Origin: Streptomyces lavendulae subsp. lavendulae | GTDB lineage: Bacteria > Actinomycetota > Actinomycetes > Streptomycetales > Streptomycetaceae | DNA: 64,000 nucleotides | Assembly (NCBI RefSeq): GCF_002803845.1 | Contig: NZ_CP024985.1 | Span: 3,038,001 to 3,102,000 of the forward strand | Direction of reading: 5' to 3' | Shown: one piece after another, positions 38,588 through 47,110 of the stretch | Numbering within the stretch: the stretch's first letter is position 1 | Layout: each line of letters begins with the position of its first letter | The notes under the pieces: generated by a model | The model's database searches: none | What the model was told of the DNA's origin: nothing | The model's input: the letters and a program-made list of their open reading frames with translations, nothing else | Program-made: the position numbers and the translations under genes

Positions 38588-39880
38588 TTACTCCCCTTCA
38601 ACACGCATGATGCTGGCGACACCGCGCACGGTGTCCAGCTTCCGCAGCGCCTCGACGGTCCCCGAAAGGGCGGCGTCGGGCGCGCGGTGGGTGACGACGA
38701 CGAGGGAGGCCTCGCCGTCCTTGCCCTGCTGACGGACGGTGTCGATCGAGACACCGTGCTCCGCGAAGGTCGTCGCCACCTGGGCGAGGACGCCCGGCTT
38801 GTCGGCCACATCGAGGCTGATGTGGTACCGGGTGACGACGTCCCCCATGGGGCTGACCGGCAGCTGGGTGTACGCCGACTCGCCGGGCCCCGTTGCCTGG
38901 GCGAGCTTGTTGCGGCAGACCGCGACGAGGTCGCCGAGGACCGCGGACGCGGTCGGAGCGCCACCCGCGCCGGGCCCGTAGAACATGAGCCGCCCGGCGG
39001 CCTCCGCCTCGACGAAGACGGCGTTGTACGCCTCGCGCACGGAGGCGAGCGGGTGGCTGAGCGGGATCATCGCCGGGTGCACGCGGGCGGTGACGGACTG
39101 GCCGTCCGCGGCCCGCTCCAGGATCGCGAGGAGCTTGATGGTGCAGCCCATGCGCTTCGCCGAGGCGAAGTCCGCGGCGCTGACCTCGGTCATGCCCTCG
39201 CGGTAGACGTCGTCGAGACGGACCCGGGTGTGGAAGGCGATGCCGGCCAGGATCGCGGCCTTGGCGGCCGCGTCGTAGCCCTCGACGTCGGCGGTCGGGT
39301 CGGCCTCGGCGTAGCCGAGGGCGGTGGCCTCGTCCAGGGCCTCCTGGTAGCCGGCGCCGGTCGAGTCCATCTTGTCGAGGATGAAGTTCGTCGTGCCGTT
39401 GACGATGCCCATCACGCGGTTGATCTTGTCGCCCGCGAGGGACTCGCGCATCGGGCGGACCAGCGGGATGGCGCCGGCGACGGCCGCCTCGTAGTAGAGG
39501 TCCAGACCGTGCGTCTCGGCCGCGGCGTGCAGCGCGGCGCCGTCCTGGGCGAGCAGCGCCTTGTTCGCGGAGACGACGGAGATGCCGTTCTCGAAGGCGG
39601 TGGTGATCAGCGTGCGGGCGGGCTCGATACCGCCGATGACCTCGATGGCCACGTCGATGTCACCGCGTTTGAGGAGGGCGGTGGCGTCGGTGGTGATCAG
39701 CGCGGGGTCGATGCCCTCGCGCACCTTGGAGGGACGGCGCACAGCCACGCCGGCGAGTTCGACGGGCGCGCCGATCCTGGCTGTCAGATCGTCGGCGTGC
39801 GTCGTCATGATGCGCGCCACCTCTGAGCCGACCACTCCACAGCCCAGCAGCGCCACCTTCAGCGGACGCGTACGCATCAT
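38588..39880 (-). CDS. hom: Homoserine dehydrogenase
   Basis: 430 residues from MMRTRPLKVALLGCGVVG; the earlier in-frame start is not conserved. NAD(P)H reduces aspartate semialdehyde to homoserine, the branch point to threonine and methionine. The Rossmann loop is LLGCGVVGSEVA. The catalytic domain contains ANKALLAQDG and FHTRVRLDDVYREG, and a C-terminal ACT domain (~350-430, LDVADKPGVLAQVATTF) allows threonine feedback control. It is the first gene of hom-thrC and is preceded by a 15-bp perfect inverted repeat at 39946-39994. Confidence 0.96.
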   Translation of the reverse strand: MMRTRPLKVALLGCGVVGSEVARIMTTHADDLTARIGAPVELAGVAVRRPSKVREGIDPALITTDATALLKRGDIDVAIEVIGGIEPARTLITTAFENGISVVSANKALLAQDGAALHAAAETHGLDLYYEAAVAGAIPLVRPMRESLAGDKINRVMGIVNGTTNFILDKMDSTGAGYQEALDEATALGYAEADPTADVEGYDAAAKAAILAGIAFHTRVRLDDVYREGMTEVSAADFASAKRMGCTIKLLAILERAADGQSVTARVHPAMIPLSHPLASVREAYNAVFVEAEAAGRLMFYGPGAGGAPTASAVLGDLVAVCRNKLAQATGPGESAYTQLPVSPMGDVVTRYHISLDVADKPGVLAQVATTFAEHGVSIDTVRQQGKDGEASLVVVTHRAPDAALSGTVEALRKLDTVRGVASIMRVEGE

Positions 39881-39945
39881 TCGACCTACGCCTTTCGATC
39901 TTCCATCCGTAACCCGTGCGCGGATTGCGTGCGGGTCCTGAACCA

Positions 39946-39994
39946 GTCTCACTCAATGGACAGGACTTTCCATCCTCGGTCCATTGAGTGAGAC
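39946..39994. promoter_or_regulatory. 15-bp perfect inverted repeat upstream of hom
   Basis: GTCTCACTCAATGGA (39946-39960) and TCCATTGAGTGAGAC (39980-39994) are perfect complements 19 bp apart, 66 bp upstream of the hom start and ~55 bp after the lysA stop. It is A/T-richer than its surroundings and is not a typical GC-rich terminator of this sequence. It could be an operator or an RNA attenuator for hom-thrC, or an unusual lysA terminator. Confidence 0.65.
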
Positions 39995-40048
39995 ACCCTT
40001 GAGATACCTATTTTGGGGGTCCTGGGGCTTTCCCCAGAAATATGGGAA

Positions 40049-41440
40049 TCATCCGAGGTCGAGACGCAGGAGATCTTCCTCCGTCTCGCGCCGGACGATC
40101 ACCCGCGCCCCGCCGTCGCGCACGGCGACGACGGGCGGGCGCAGGGCGTGGTTGTAGTTGCTGGCCATGGAGCGGCAGTAGGCCCCGGTGGCGGGTACGG
40201 CGAGGAGGTCCCCGGGCGCGAGGTCGGCCGGCAGGAACGCGTCCTTCACCACGATGTCGCCGCTCTCGCAATGCTTGCCGACGACGCGGACCAGCATGGG
40301 CTCGGCGTCGGAGACGCGGGAGACGAGGGTGACCCCGTATTCGGCGTCGTAAAGGGCGGTGCGGATGTTGTCCGACATCCCGCCGTCGACGGAGACGTAG
40401 GTGCGCAGGCCTTCCAGCGGCTTGATCGTGCCCACCTCGTAGAGGGTGAACGCCGTCGGGCCGACGATCGCGCGGCCGGGCTCCACGGAGATCCGGGGCG
40501 CCTTGAGCCCGGCGCTCTCGCACTCCCGCGCCACGATCTCGGTGAGGGCCTTGGCGATCTCGTGCGGCTCGCGCGGGTCGTCGGCGGAGGTGTAGGCGAT
40601 GCCGAGGCCGCCGCCGAGGTCGATCTCGGGCAGCTCGACGCCGTGCTCGTCGCGTACGGCGGCCAGCAGCCGGATCACCCGCTTGGCGGACACCTCGAAG
40701 CCGGCCATGTCGAAGATCTGGGAACCGATGTGCGAGTGGACACCGAGCAGGTCGAGGCTCTCGTGCCCGAGCGCCCGCCGCACGGCCTCGGCGGCGGACC
40801 CGTCGGCGACGGCGATGCCGAACTTCTGGTCCTCGTGCGCGGTCGCGATGAACTCGTGCGTGTGCGCTTCCACGCCCACGGTCACGCGGATCTGCACGGG
40901 CTGGCGCACGCCCAGCTCACGGGCGATGTGCGCGACGCGGGCGATCTCCTGGAAGGAGTCGAGCACGATGCGGCCGACTCCGGCGGTGACGGCCCTGCGG
41001 ATCTCGCTCTCCGACTTGTTGTTGCCGTGGAAGGCGATCCGCTCGGCGGGCATCCCGGCGGCGAGGGCGGTCGCCAGTTCCCCGCCGGAACACACGTCCA
41101 GGTTCAGCCCCTCTTCCTTCAGCCACTTCACGACGGCCTTGGAGAGGAACGCCTTGCCGGCGTAGAAGACGTCCGCGTCCTTGCCGAAGGCGTGCGCCCA
41201 GGCGCGGCAGCGGGCGCGGAAGTCCTCTTCGTCGAGGAAGTAGGCGGGCGTCCCGAACTCCTCGGCCAGCCGGGTCACTTCCATCCCGCCGACGCAGACC
41301 ACCCCGTCGTCGTTGCGGGTGACGGTGCGCGCCCAGACCTTCTCGTCCAGCACGTTCAGGTCGGCGGGCGGCGGGGCGTAGTGGCCCTCGGGCAGGACGT
41401 CGGCGTGGCGGGGCCCGGCGGGGTGCGCGGAACGGCTCAT
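40049..41440 (-). CDS. lysA: Diaminopimelate decarboxylase
   Basis: 463 residues. The PLP enzyme decarboxylates meso-DAP to lysine in the last step of lysine synthesis. It is an alanine-racemase-type barrel with PLP Lys96 in FYAGKAFLSK, the HSHIGSQ motif, EPGRAIVGPTAF, and CESGDI in the C-terminal domain supplying the active-site Cys across the dimer. A small hairpin (40022-40037) lies 12 bp after the stop. It lies between nrtL and hom, as in other streptomycetes. Confidence 0.97.
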   Translation of the reverse strand: MSRSAHPAGPRHADVLPEGHYAPPPADLNVLDEKVWARTVTRNDDGVVCVGGMEVTRLAEEFGTPAYFLDEEDFRARCRAWAHAFGKDADVFYAGKAFLSKAVVKWLKEEGLNLDVCSGGELATALAAGMPAERIAFHGNNKSESEIRRAVTAGVGRIVLDSFQEIARVAHIARELGVRQPVQIRVTVGVEAHTHEFIATAHEDQKFGIAVADGSAAEAVRRALGHESLDLLGVHSHIGSQIFDMAGFEVSAKRVIRLLAAVRDEHGVELPEIDLGGGLGIAYTSADDPREPHEIAKALTEIVARECESAGLKAPRISVEPGRAIVGPTAFTLYEVGTIKPLEGLRTYVSVDGGMSDNIRTALYDAEYGVTLVSRVSDAEPMLVRVVGKHCESGDIVVKDAFLPADLAPGDLLAVPATGAYCRSMASNYNHALRPPVVAVRDGGARVIVRRETEEDLLRLDLG

Positions 41441-41459
41441 CGGAATCTCTCTTCGCGGG

Positions 41460-42446
41460 TCACAGGAAGTCGGGGGCGTCTACGCCGAGCAGGGCCAGGC
41501 CGCCGGCCAGCACCGTCCCGGCGGCTTCGGCGAGGGCCAGCTGGGCACGGTGGGCGGCCGAGGGTTTCTCGTCCCCTCGGGGCAGGACGTGGTGCTGGTG
41601 GTCGAGGAGCGCGTCGGCGACGGCGACGAGGTGCCGGACGAGCCGCTCGGGGGCCCGGTGGTGCGCGGCGGCTTCGAGGACGAGCGGATACTCGGCGATC
41701 AGCCGCACCAGCTCGCGGCCCCCCGTCCCCCCACCCTCTCCCGGCTCGGCGTCGAACCCGAGCTGCTCGGCGTTGCGGCTCAGGGCGCGGGCGCGGGAGT
41801 GGGCGTACCGCACCCGGAAGAACTCGTTGGACTCGTCCTGGACGAGGAGGCCGGGCGTGAAGGCGGGAGTCTCCCGGGCCGGGACACCGACCATGGCCCA
41901 GCGGGCGGCGTCCTGCCCGTAGGCGGCGATCACGTCACCGTCACGGCGGGCGACGGGCGCCACGGCCATCGCCGCGCGCTCCTGCCCGTACGACTGCCCC
42001 TGCGAGGCCGCGATCCGCCCGGCGGCCTCGCGCACGGCCCGCTCGCGCGGCCCGACGGAGGGGGCCCAGCAGAAGGGGTCGGCCGCACGGCCGCCGGCGG
42101 CGTACCCGTACCGGACTCCGGCGCCCAGCACCTCCCGTACGAGGGCGGCCTCGGAGCGGGCGGCGAGGGTGAAGTTCAGGAACCCGGCCCCGGTGACGTC
42201 GACGCGCGCGATCCCGGGCTCCTCGGCGAGCAGCCGGGCCAGCACGTCGGCCACGTCGCGGGGGGCGCGGGCGGCCCCCTTGGCCACCTGGAAGGCGACG
42301 GGGGTGGCGTACTCCCCCACCCCGCCGGGCCGCGTCCGCTCGACGACGACCCGCTCGGGCACGGAACCGGCGCCGCCCAGCTCACCGCCCTCGACGGCAC
42401 GGCGTACGGCGTGTACGACGGCACGAGAGAGGTCGGCGGGGATCAC
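41460..42446 (-). CDS. nrtL: ArgS-related anticodon-binding protein NrtL
   Basis: 328 residues from a GTG at 42446. TAGGCT (42454-42459) ends 7 nt upstream, so the transcript is probably leaderless. ATG 42497 is the main alternative. The sequence resembles the N-terminal Add-1 region (GGVGEYATPVAFQVAKGA) and the C-terminal DALR anticodon-binding domain (RVRYAHSRARALSRNAEQLG) of arginyl-tRNA synthetase. It lacks the HIGH and KMSKS motifs, so it cannot aminoacylate as a class I enzyme. Streptomycetes keep this paralogue next to lysA and close to tRNA-Arg(CCG) here. Function unknown; tRNA-Arg binding is an inference. Confidence 0.85.
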   Translation of the reverse strand: MIPADLSRAVVHAVRRAVEGGELGGAGSVPERVVVERTRPGGVGEYATPVAFQVAKGAARAPRDVADVLARLLAEEPGIARVDVTGAGFLNFTLAARSEAALVREVLGAGVRYGYAAGGRAADPFCWAPSVGPRERAVREAAGRIAASQGQSYGQERAAMAVAPVARRDGDVIAAYGQDAARWAMVGVPARETPAFTPGLLVQDESNEFFRVRYAHSRARALSRNAEQLGFDAEPGEGGGTGGRELVRLIAEYPLVLEAAAHHRAPERLVRHLVAVADALLDHQHHVLPRGDEKPSAAHRAQLALAEAAGTVLAGGLALLGVDAPDFL

Positions 42447-42549
42447 GTCGCCCAGCCTAGGGGAGAAGCCGCATCGGCCCGCACCGGGTTTCGCCATGTG
42501 AACAAACACCCGGAACACCCCCGGCCGGGCCCCCTGTAAAGAGGCGCCC

Positions 42550-42969
42550 TCACACCCCTCTGCCGGCCGACGCACCCTTGCGCTCACGGCGGTCCTTGCG
42601 CTCGACGAGCCTGCGCACGATGCGCACCAGCTCGGCGGGCTCGAAGGGCTTGGCGAGGAACGCGTCCACCCCGGCGGCGATCCCGGCCTCGACCTCATGC
42701 TGGGTGCAGGCGCTCACGATGGCGACGGGCAGGTGCCGCGTCCGCGGGTCGGCCCGCAACTGCGCGGCGGCCCCGAACCCGTCCAGCCGGGGCATGACCA
42801 CATCAAGGGTGATCGCGTCGGGCTGCACCCGGTGCACGATGTCCAGACACTCGGCACCATCGCTCGCGGTCACGACCTCGAAGCCCTCCAGCTCGAGATT
42901 GACCTTGATCAGCTGCCGGATGACCTTGTTGTCGTCGACAACAAGCACCCGGCCCGAGGCGCCTGGCAC
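42550..42969 (-). CDS. Single-domain response regulator (receiver only)
   Basis: 139 residues from a GTG. TACCCT (42976-42981) ends 6 nt upstream, suggesting a leaderless mRNA; the longer frame upstream is not conserved. It is a CheY-like receiver: RVLVVDDNK with the acidic pair, phospho-Asp in AITLDVVMPRLDG, conserved Thr/Ser in AIVSACTQ and Lys in FLAKPFEPAEL. A basic C-terminal tail follows, with no output domain and no adjacent kinase, so it must act by protein contact with an unlinked kinase or target. Confidence 0.88.
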   Translation of the reverse strand: MPGASGRVLVVDDNKVIRQLIKVNLELEGFEVVTASDGAECLDIVHRVQPDAITLDVVMPRLDGFGAAAQLRADPRTRHLPVAIVSACTQHEVEAGIAAGVDAFLAKPFEPAELVRIVRRLVERKDRRERKGASAGRGV

Positions 42970-43123
42970 AACTTGAGGGTAGGTCGCCCTAAGCCCCCGC
43001 GTCCGGGTTTTCGCCACTTCCACCCCCTCCGGGCGACCGACCTCCCTCTCCCGCCCAAATCCGTTCCTGATCACCCCACGGAAGCTGGTAGTGTTCAACC
43101 CGTCGCCGCACAGCGGACGACAC

Positions 43124-43195
43124 GCCCCCGTAGCTCAGGGGATAGAGCAACGGCCTCCGGAGCCGTGTGCGCAGGTTCGAATCCTGCCGGGGGCA
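43124..43195 (+). tRNA. tRNA-Arg (anticodon CCG)
   Basis: 72 nt. Acceptor arms GCCCCCG (43124-43130) and CGGGGGC (43188-43194) pair perfectly, with discriminator A. The D-arm is TAGCTCAGGGGATAGAGCA, the anticodon stem ACGGC/GCCGT with loop CTCCGGA gives anticodon CCG, and the T-arm contains GGTTCGAATCC. CCA is not encoded. It reads CGG arginine codons, which are abundant in this sequence. Confidence 0.97.
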
Positions 43196-43213
43196 CTTCG
43201 CAGGAAGTGCCCA

Positions 43214-43252
43214 AAGACCCCGCCATCAGCGGCAACGCTGAGACGGGGTCTT
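43214..43252 (+). terminator. Terminator of tRNA-Arg
   Basis: AAGACCCCG (43214-43222) pairs with CGGGGTCTT (43244-43252), with an inner CAGCG/CGCTG hairpin. It lies 18 bp after the tRNA. Confidence 0.75.
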
Positions 43253-43329
43253 CGCGTATGTGCGGCCATGTCGGCCCCCGAGGCGGGGAGGCGGCCACAA
43301 CTGTGCGGGGCGGCCCGGGGCACTCGGGC

Positions 43330-43923
43330 TCAGTGGCTTGCCGGTGGCTTGTCGATGTTGGCGTCGCTGCTGGCCCAGAGGTAGATGCGGGTGGTGCCGG
43401 GCTGGAACTCGTGCGCGTAGATCTTCGTGCAGAACTGGACCGCCTGGCCTTCGGGAGTCTTGGTGTCGCCGTGGCAGAGGCCGCCGATGCGCATGCCGTC
43501 GACGAAGGTCTCGGGCTCGGGCAGGCCGAGGTGGCTGAAGCCGTCGCTGCGGGTGTACCCCGGCTCCTTGGGGTGGGTGTTGCGGACCAATTGCGTGCCC
43601 TCCCGCTGCAGCGGCTTGAGGAATCGGTCCGCCTCGGCGGTCGTCACGGTGAAGGTGAGCAGCGCGACGTCGTACTGCACGTTGGAATTGAGGCCTGCCC
43701 GCCGGTCGGTGGCCGTCTCCGGTACCTGGAAGCCCATCGTCCTCGCCATCCACTCGGGGGTGACGTTCTGCTCCCAGCAGCAGTTCTTCTGCTCCTCGGT
43801 GGGGTGCGTGAGCTCGTACATGGACCACAGGACCAGACCGAGGACGCCCAGAACACACAGGCCCGTGAACGCCCAGGCGCCGAGGGCGAGACGCCGGTGC
43901 CAGGACCGGTTCGTGCTGCTCAT
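43330..43923 (-). CDS. Membrane-anchored protein of the WXG cassette
   Basis: 197 residues with one transmembrane helix (about 12-33, LALGAWAFTGLCVLGVLGLVLW) and a ~160-residue external domain. It has a CCW pair, VQYDVALLTFTVTTAEADRFL and a C-terminal IYLWASSDANID strand. Its ATG overlaps the stop of the 495-residue gene by 4 bp, so it is the third gene of a coupled operon. I recognise no family. An accessory or immunity-like role for the upstream effector-like protein is only an inference from position. Confidence 0.7.
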   Translation of the reverse strand: MSSTNRSWHRRLALGAWAFTGLCVLGVLGLVLWSMYELTHPTEEQKNCCWEQNVTPEWMARTMGFQVPETATDRRAGLNSNVQYDVALLTFTVTTAEADRFLKPLQREGTQLVRNTHPKEPGYTRSDGFSHLGLPEPETFVDGMRIGGLCHGDTKTPEGQAVQFCTKIYAHEFQPGTTRIYLWASSDANIDKPPASH

Positions 43924-45407
43924 CGGTCGATCTCGCCGCCGCCGTCGCGGGCGTGGCGGCCGGGGTCACTGCGCTCACCGGCCCGTCCCGGATCGTCGGG
44001 GGCTGGCAACGCCGCACCATTGCCCAGTTCGTAGTGCTTGACCGAACCGCTTCCCGCCATGTTGAACTCCTGGGCCAGGCCCACCTTGTGCTGCCGGCCC
44101 GGCTCGCCGTCCGGGATGCCGAAGCTCCAAATGTGCACGCCCTTGCCCTCGTCCCAGTTGTAGCGGTCCCAGACGTTGACCTGGTAGTCGAGCCCGACCT
44201 TCGGTTGGCCTCCGGCGCCCGGCACGACGGTCACCACCCCTGTCACGTTCGACCGGGCGGAGCCGACCGCGTAGAACCAGTTGGGGTCCGTCATCTGGGA
44301 GAAGGAGTAGTCCTCGTTCGGAGTCTCGACCGGTAGGACGACGGCCCGGCCACCGTTCCTCTCGTACTCCGCCAGCGCCTGCTCGCGCCATTGCGCCTCA
44401 TGGGGCAGAAGATGGCGATGGCTCACATGGTTTTGGAAGTCGTCATCGTCGGTGAGCATTTTGTCGACGGGGAGCCTCATGGGGGTGCCGGTGTCGTCCA
44501 GGTAGTGCTTCATGTGGCGTGCCGCGTCGTTCATGTCGCCCCCGTCAGCGGCCACTACGAGCCCCTGCATCTTCATCCGGGTGCCCCAGTCGCCCCAGTC
44601 GGGATCCTCCGATCCGTGCTTGCCGGATCCACGGTCGGGTGCCACCCGCTTGACCGACGGGTTGAGGAGTCCGGCAGCGAGCAGGTCGCCCCTGTGGGCG
44701 GTCCACAGCTGCGCGCGGGCGTCGGGGCTGAGGGACTGCCACAGCCTGCGCAGCTCGGCCTGCTGGGCCGGCTTGGCGTCCCCGCCCAGGGCGGCCAGTT
44801 TCATGGCCCGCGGCAGCTGGTCCTGGTCCAGTGAGGTGTACTCGGCGTGGCCCGCGTCGTACGGGTCGGCTCCGTGCGAGGCACGCAGGGCGCGGGTGGC
44901 GGCCGCGTCCACCTCGGCCGCGTCGGTGACCATGCCGGTGAGCGTGTCGGCGTACCAGCGGACCATGTCCTCGGTGCGCCGACTGGGGCCCTTCGCATCG
45001 CAGACGGACGATTCCACGCGCACCCTGCCGCCACCGGCGTCCGACACCAGCAGCCCCGGGTCCGGCTCGGGATGATGGGCCGGGTCTCCCTGCCTCGCCT
45101 CGTCTGCCAGCTCTTTCGCCCGTTTCTGGATCCGGGTCAGCTCGGCGTGCGCGTCGGCGAGGACCGCGTGGATGCTCCTGGCCTCACGCTGGAGGTCGTC
45201 GACCTCCTTTGCCGCGCTGCGGACGAACTCCCGGGTGACGGTGGCGTTCGCCCCTTCCCAGCGGGCCGCCTCCGACTTCTTCACCAGGCCGTCGCGCACG
45301 GTGCCGTGCAGCTTGGCGAGTTCCTCGGCGGCCGTCTTCCACTCCGTGGCGGCTTCGTTCAGTTTGGCGAGGTCGATCGTCATCAGGTCGGTCCAGGTGA
45401 AGGTCAC
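43920..45407 (-). CDS. WXG100-like N-terminal, type VII effector-like protein
   Basis: 495 residues. The first ~100 residues are helical with a WEG turn (SEAARWEGANATVTREFV) like WXG100/LXG secretion domains, and no signal peptide is present. The middle contains LWQSLSPDARAQLWTAHRGD, a segment resembling the one found before the catalytic domain of actinobacterial WXG-type effectors. The C-terminal ~170 residues include VGLDYQVNVWDRYNWDEGKG and a Gly/Asp-rich tail, with no enzyme motif I recognise. It overlaps the 136-residue gene upstream and the membrane gene downstream. It could be a secreted toxin/adhesin or a structural effector. Confidence 0.7.
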   Translation of the reverse strand: MTFTWTDLMTIDLAKLNEAATEWKTAAEELAKLHGTVRDGLVKKSEAARWEGANATVTREFVRSAAKEVDDLQREARSIHAVLADAHAELTRIQKRAKELADEARQGDPAHHPEPDPGLLVSDAGGGRVRVESSVCDAKGPSRRTEDMVRWYADTLTGMVTDAAEVDAAATRALRASHGADPYDAGHAEYTSLDQDQLPRAMKLAALGGDAKPAQQAELRRLWQSLSPDARAQLWTAHRGDLLAAGLLNPSVKRVAPDRGSGKHGSEDPDWGDWGTRMKMQGLVVAADGGDMNDAARHMKHYLDDTGTPMRLPVDKMLTDDDDFQNHVSHRHLLPHEAQWREQALAEYERNGGRAVVLPVETPNEDYSFSQMTDPNWFYAVGSARSNVTGVVTVVPGAGGQPKVGLDYQVNVWDRYNWDEGKGVHIWSFGIPDGEPGRQHKVGLAQEFNMAGSGSVKHYELGNGAALPAPDDPGRAGERSDPGRHARDGGGEIDR

Positions 45408-45814
45408 TTCACGTGCCTCTGGATCTCGGAGACCGACATGGCGGAACCGTCCCGGTGACGCAGGTCGGCGGCGATGGCCTCGTCGTCACGTGCGTGCGCC
45501 TGCTTGGAGTAGTCGAGGTGGTTGGAGATGTGCGCGTACATCTGCAGCACCGTCTTGACCTGCGAGTCCCAGGTGAAGAGGGTCACTGACAGCTCCGACC
45601 CCATGGCCAGGTTCTTCCCGGAGCACTCGGCCGCGGCCCGGGCGGTCGCCCCGGTGCCGGCGATGTCCGACTTCTTGCGCAGCTCGCCGTGGACGAGGAA
45701 CGCCTCGTGCCCGACGGCCCCCAGGTCGTCCTGCGTGACGACCAGGTCGTACGGCGAACCGCTCCCCGCGGCGGCGCTCTGTTTGGCGGCTGCCCATTCC
45801 TCGTCGAACGACAC
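45404..45814 (-). CDS. Small WXG100-like partner protein
   Basis: 136 residues, helical, without a signal peptide. Two predicted helices flank a turn, and FTWDSQVKTVLQMYAHISNHL resembles the WXG-type hairpin, although W-x-G itself is W-D-S. It is the first gene of the three-gene cassette and overlaps the large protein start by 4 bp. This is the arrangement of small helical partners that co-fold with a type VII substrate. No ESX ATPase or EccC gene lies in the window. Confidence 0.65.
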   Translation of the reverse strand: MSFDEEWAAAKQSAAAGSGSPYDLVVTQDDLGAVGHEAFLVHGELRKKSDIAGTGATARAAAECSGKNLAMGSELSVTLFTWDSQVKTVLQMYAHISNHLDYSKQAHARDDEAIAADLRHRDGSAMSVSEIQRHVK

Positions 45815-45883
45815 CGAACCCTCCCCCTGGTGCGCGCGTCGGAAGAGTTCACCCTAACAACCCGCAGGACAGGGGCTGTTCGG

Positions 45884-47110
45884 TCAGCGGGCTTCCGGGG
45901 TGGGGGGTGCCGGGCGGCGGGAGAGGGTCAGGGTGAGGGTGGCTGTGGTGAGGGTGATGAGGCCGCCTGTGGAGAGGGCCCAGCGGGGGCCCCAGTGTTC
46001 TGCGAGCCAGCCCGTGAGGAGGGCGCCCAGGGGGGTGCCGCCCTGGAAGATCACCGTGTAGAGGGCCATCACGCGGCCCCGGTAGGCCGGGTCGGTGCCC
46101 AGTTGGACGCGGTGGTTCGAGGCCTGGGCGAAGTACATCATCGTGAAACCGGTCAGGGTCAGGAGCAGGCAGGCCGTGGTCAGGGTCGGGGCCAGGCCCG
46201 CGAGGGCCTCCGTCGCGCCGAAGGCCAGTGCCGAGCCGGTCACCACGAGGGCCGACGGGCGGCCGCGCCGGGCGGTGGTGGCGAAGGCGGCCAGCAGGGA
46301 GCCCGCCGCGAGGGAGCTGCTGAGCAGGCCGAAGGCGGTGGAGTCGGTGTGGAACTCCGTCTTGGCCATCAGCGGCAGGGTCAGCTGGAAGTTGAACCCG
46401 GCCAGGCCCACCACGCCGAGCAGCACCAGGGGCAGTACGAGGTCGGGCCGCCGGCCGACGTAGCGCAGGCCGTCCGCGACCCGGGGCCGGGCCGGCCGCT
46501 CCGCGGGGACGTGCAGTTCGGCCGGGCGCATCAGGGCGACGCTGGCGACCGTGCCGAGGTAGCTGACGGCGTTGATGAGGACGACGGCCGCCACGTCGAG
46601 GCGGGCGATGAGGAAGCCCGCGATCGCCGGGCCCACCACGCGGGCGACGTTGAAGTACGCCGCGCTCATCGCCGAGGCGTTCGGCAGGAGTTCGCCGCCG
46701 ACCATCTCGCCGACGAACGAGATCCGGGTCGGCGCCTCCACCGCGTTGACGGTGCCCAGGGCCAGGGCGAAGAGCCAGATGTGCCAGAGCCGCACCTCGC
46801 CGAGGAGGATCCACAGGCCCAGCGCCAGCGCGAGCACCCCGGACGCGCTGTTGGCGAGCATCAGGAGGCTGCGTTTGCTGTGCCGGTCGGCGAGCCTGCC
46901 CCCGTACAGGGTCAGCAGGAGGACGGGCGTGAACTGCAGGGCGGTCACGACGCCCAGGGCGGTGCCCGAGTCGCCGGACAGTTCCAGGACCAGCCAGTCC
47001 TGGGCGATGACCATCATCCAGGTGCACGTGACGGAGAGGAGCTGTCCGAGGACGAACAGCCGGAAGTTGCGCACCGAGAGGGACTGGAAGGTGCGTCTCA
47101 AGGTCTCCAC
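45884..47110 (-). CDS. MFS transporter (MFS_3 / EntS-like)
   Basis: 408 residues from a GTG, with about 12 transmembrane helices. The N-terminal FQSLSVRNFRLFVLGQLLS and the loop 2-3 motif GGRLADRHSKRSLL mark the MFS_3 family of drug and siderophore exporters. The central loop (residues ~205-225) is Arg/Pro-rich. No siderophore or antibiotic cluster is adjacent, so the substrate is unknown. Divergent from the XdhC gene across a 266-bp G-rich gap. Confidence 0.88.
   Translation of the reverse strand: METLRRTFQSLSVRNFRLFVLGQLLSVTCTWMMVIAQDWLVLELSGDSGTALGVVTALQFTPVLLLTLYGGRLADRHSKRSLLMLANSASGVLALALGLWILLGEVRLWHIWLFALALGTVNAVEAPTRISFVGEMVGGELLPNASAMSAAYFNVARVVGPAIAGFLIARLDVAAVVLINAVSYLGTVASVALMRPAELHVPAERPARPRVADGLRYVGRRPDLVLPLVLLGVVGLAGFNFQLTLPLMAKTEFHTDSTAFGLLSSSLAAGSLLAAFATTARRGRPSALVVTGSALAFGATEALAGLAPTLTTACLLLTLTGFTMMYFAQASNHRVQLGTDPAYRGRVMALYTVIFQGGTPLGALLTGWLAEHWGPRWALSTGGLITLTTATLTLTLSRRPAPPTPEAR

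Noticed and set aside
43124..45814. Integrated element using tRNA-Arg(CCG) as attachment site
   Set aside because: The WXG cassette lies next to the tRNA, but I found no integrase gene and no second copy of the tRNA 3' end in the window.
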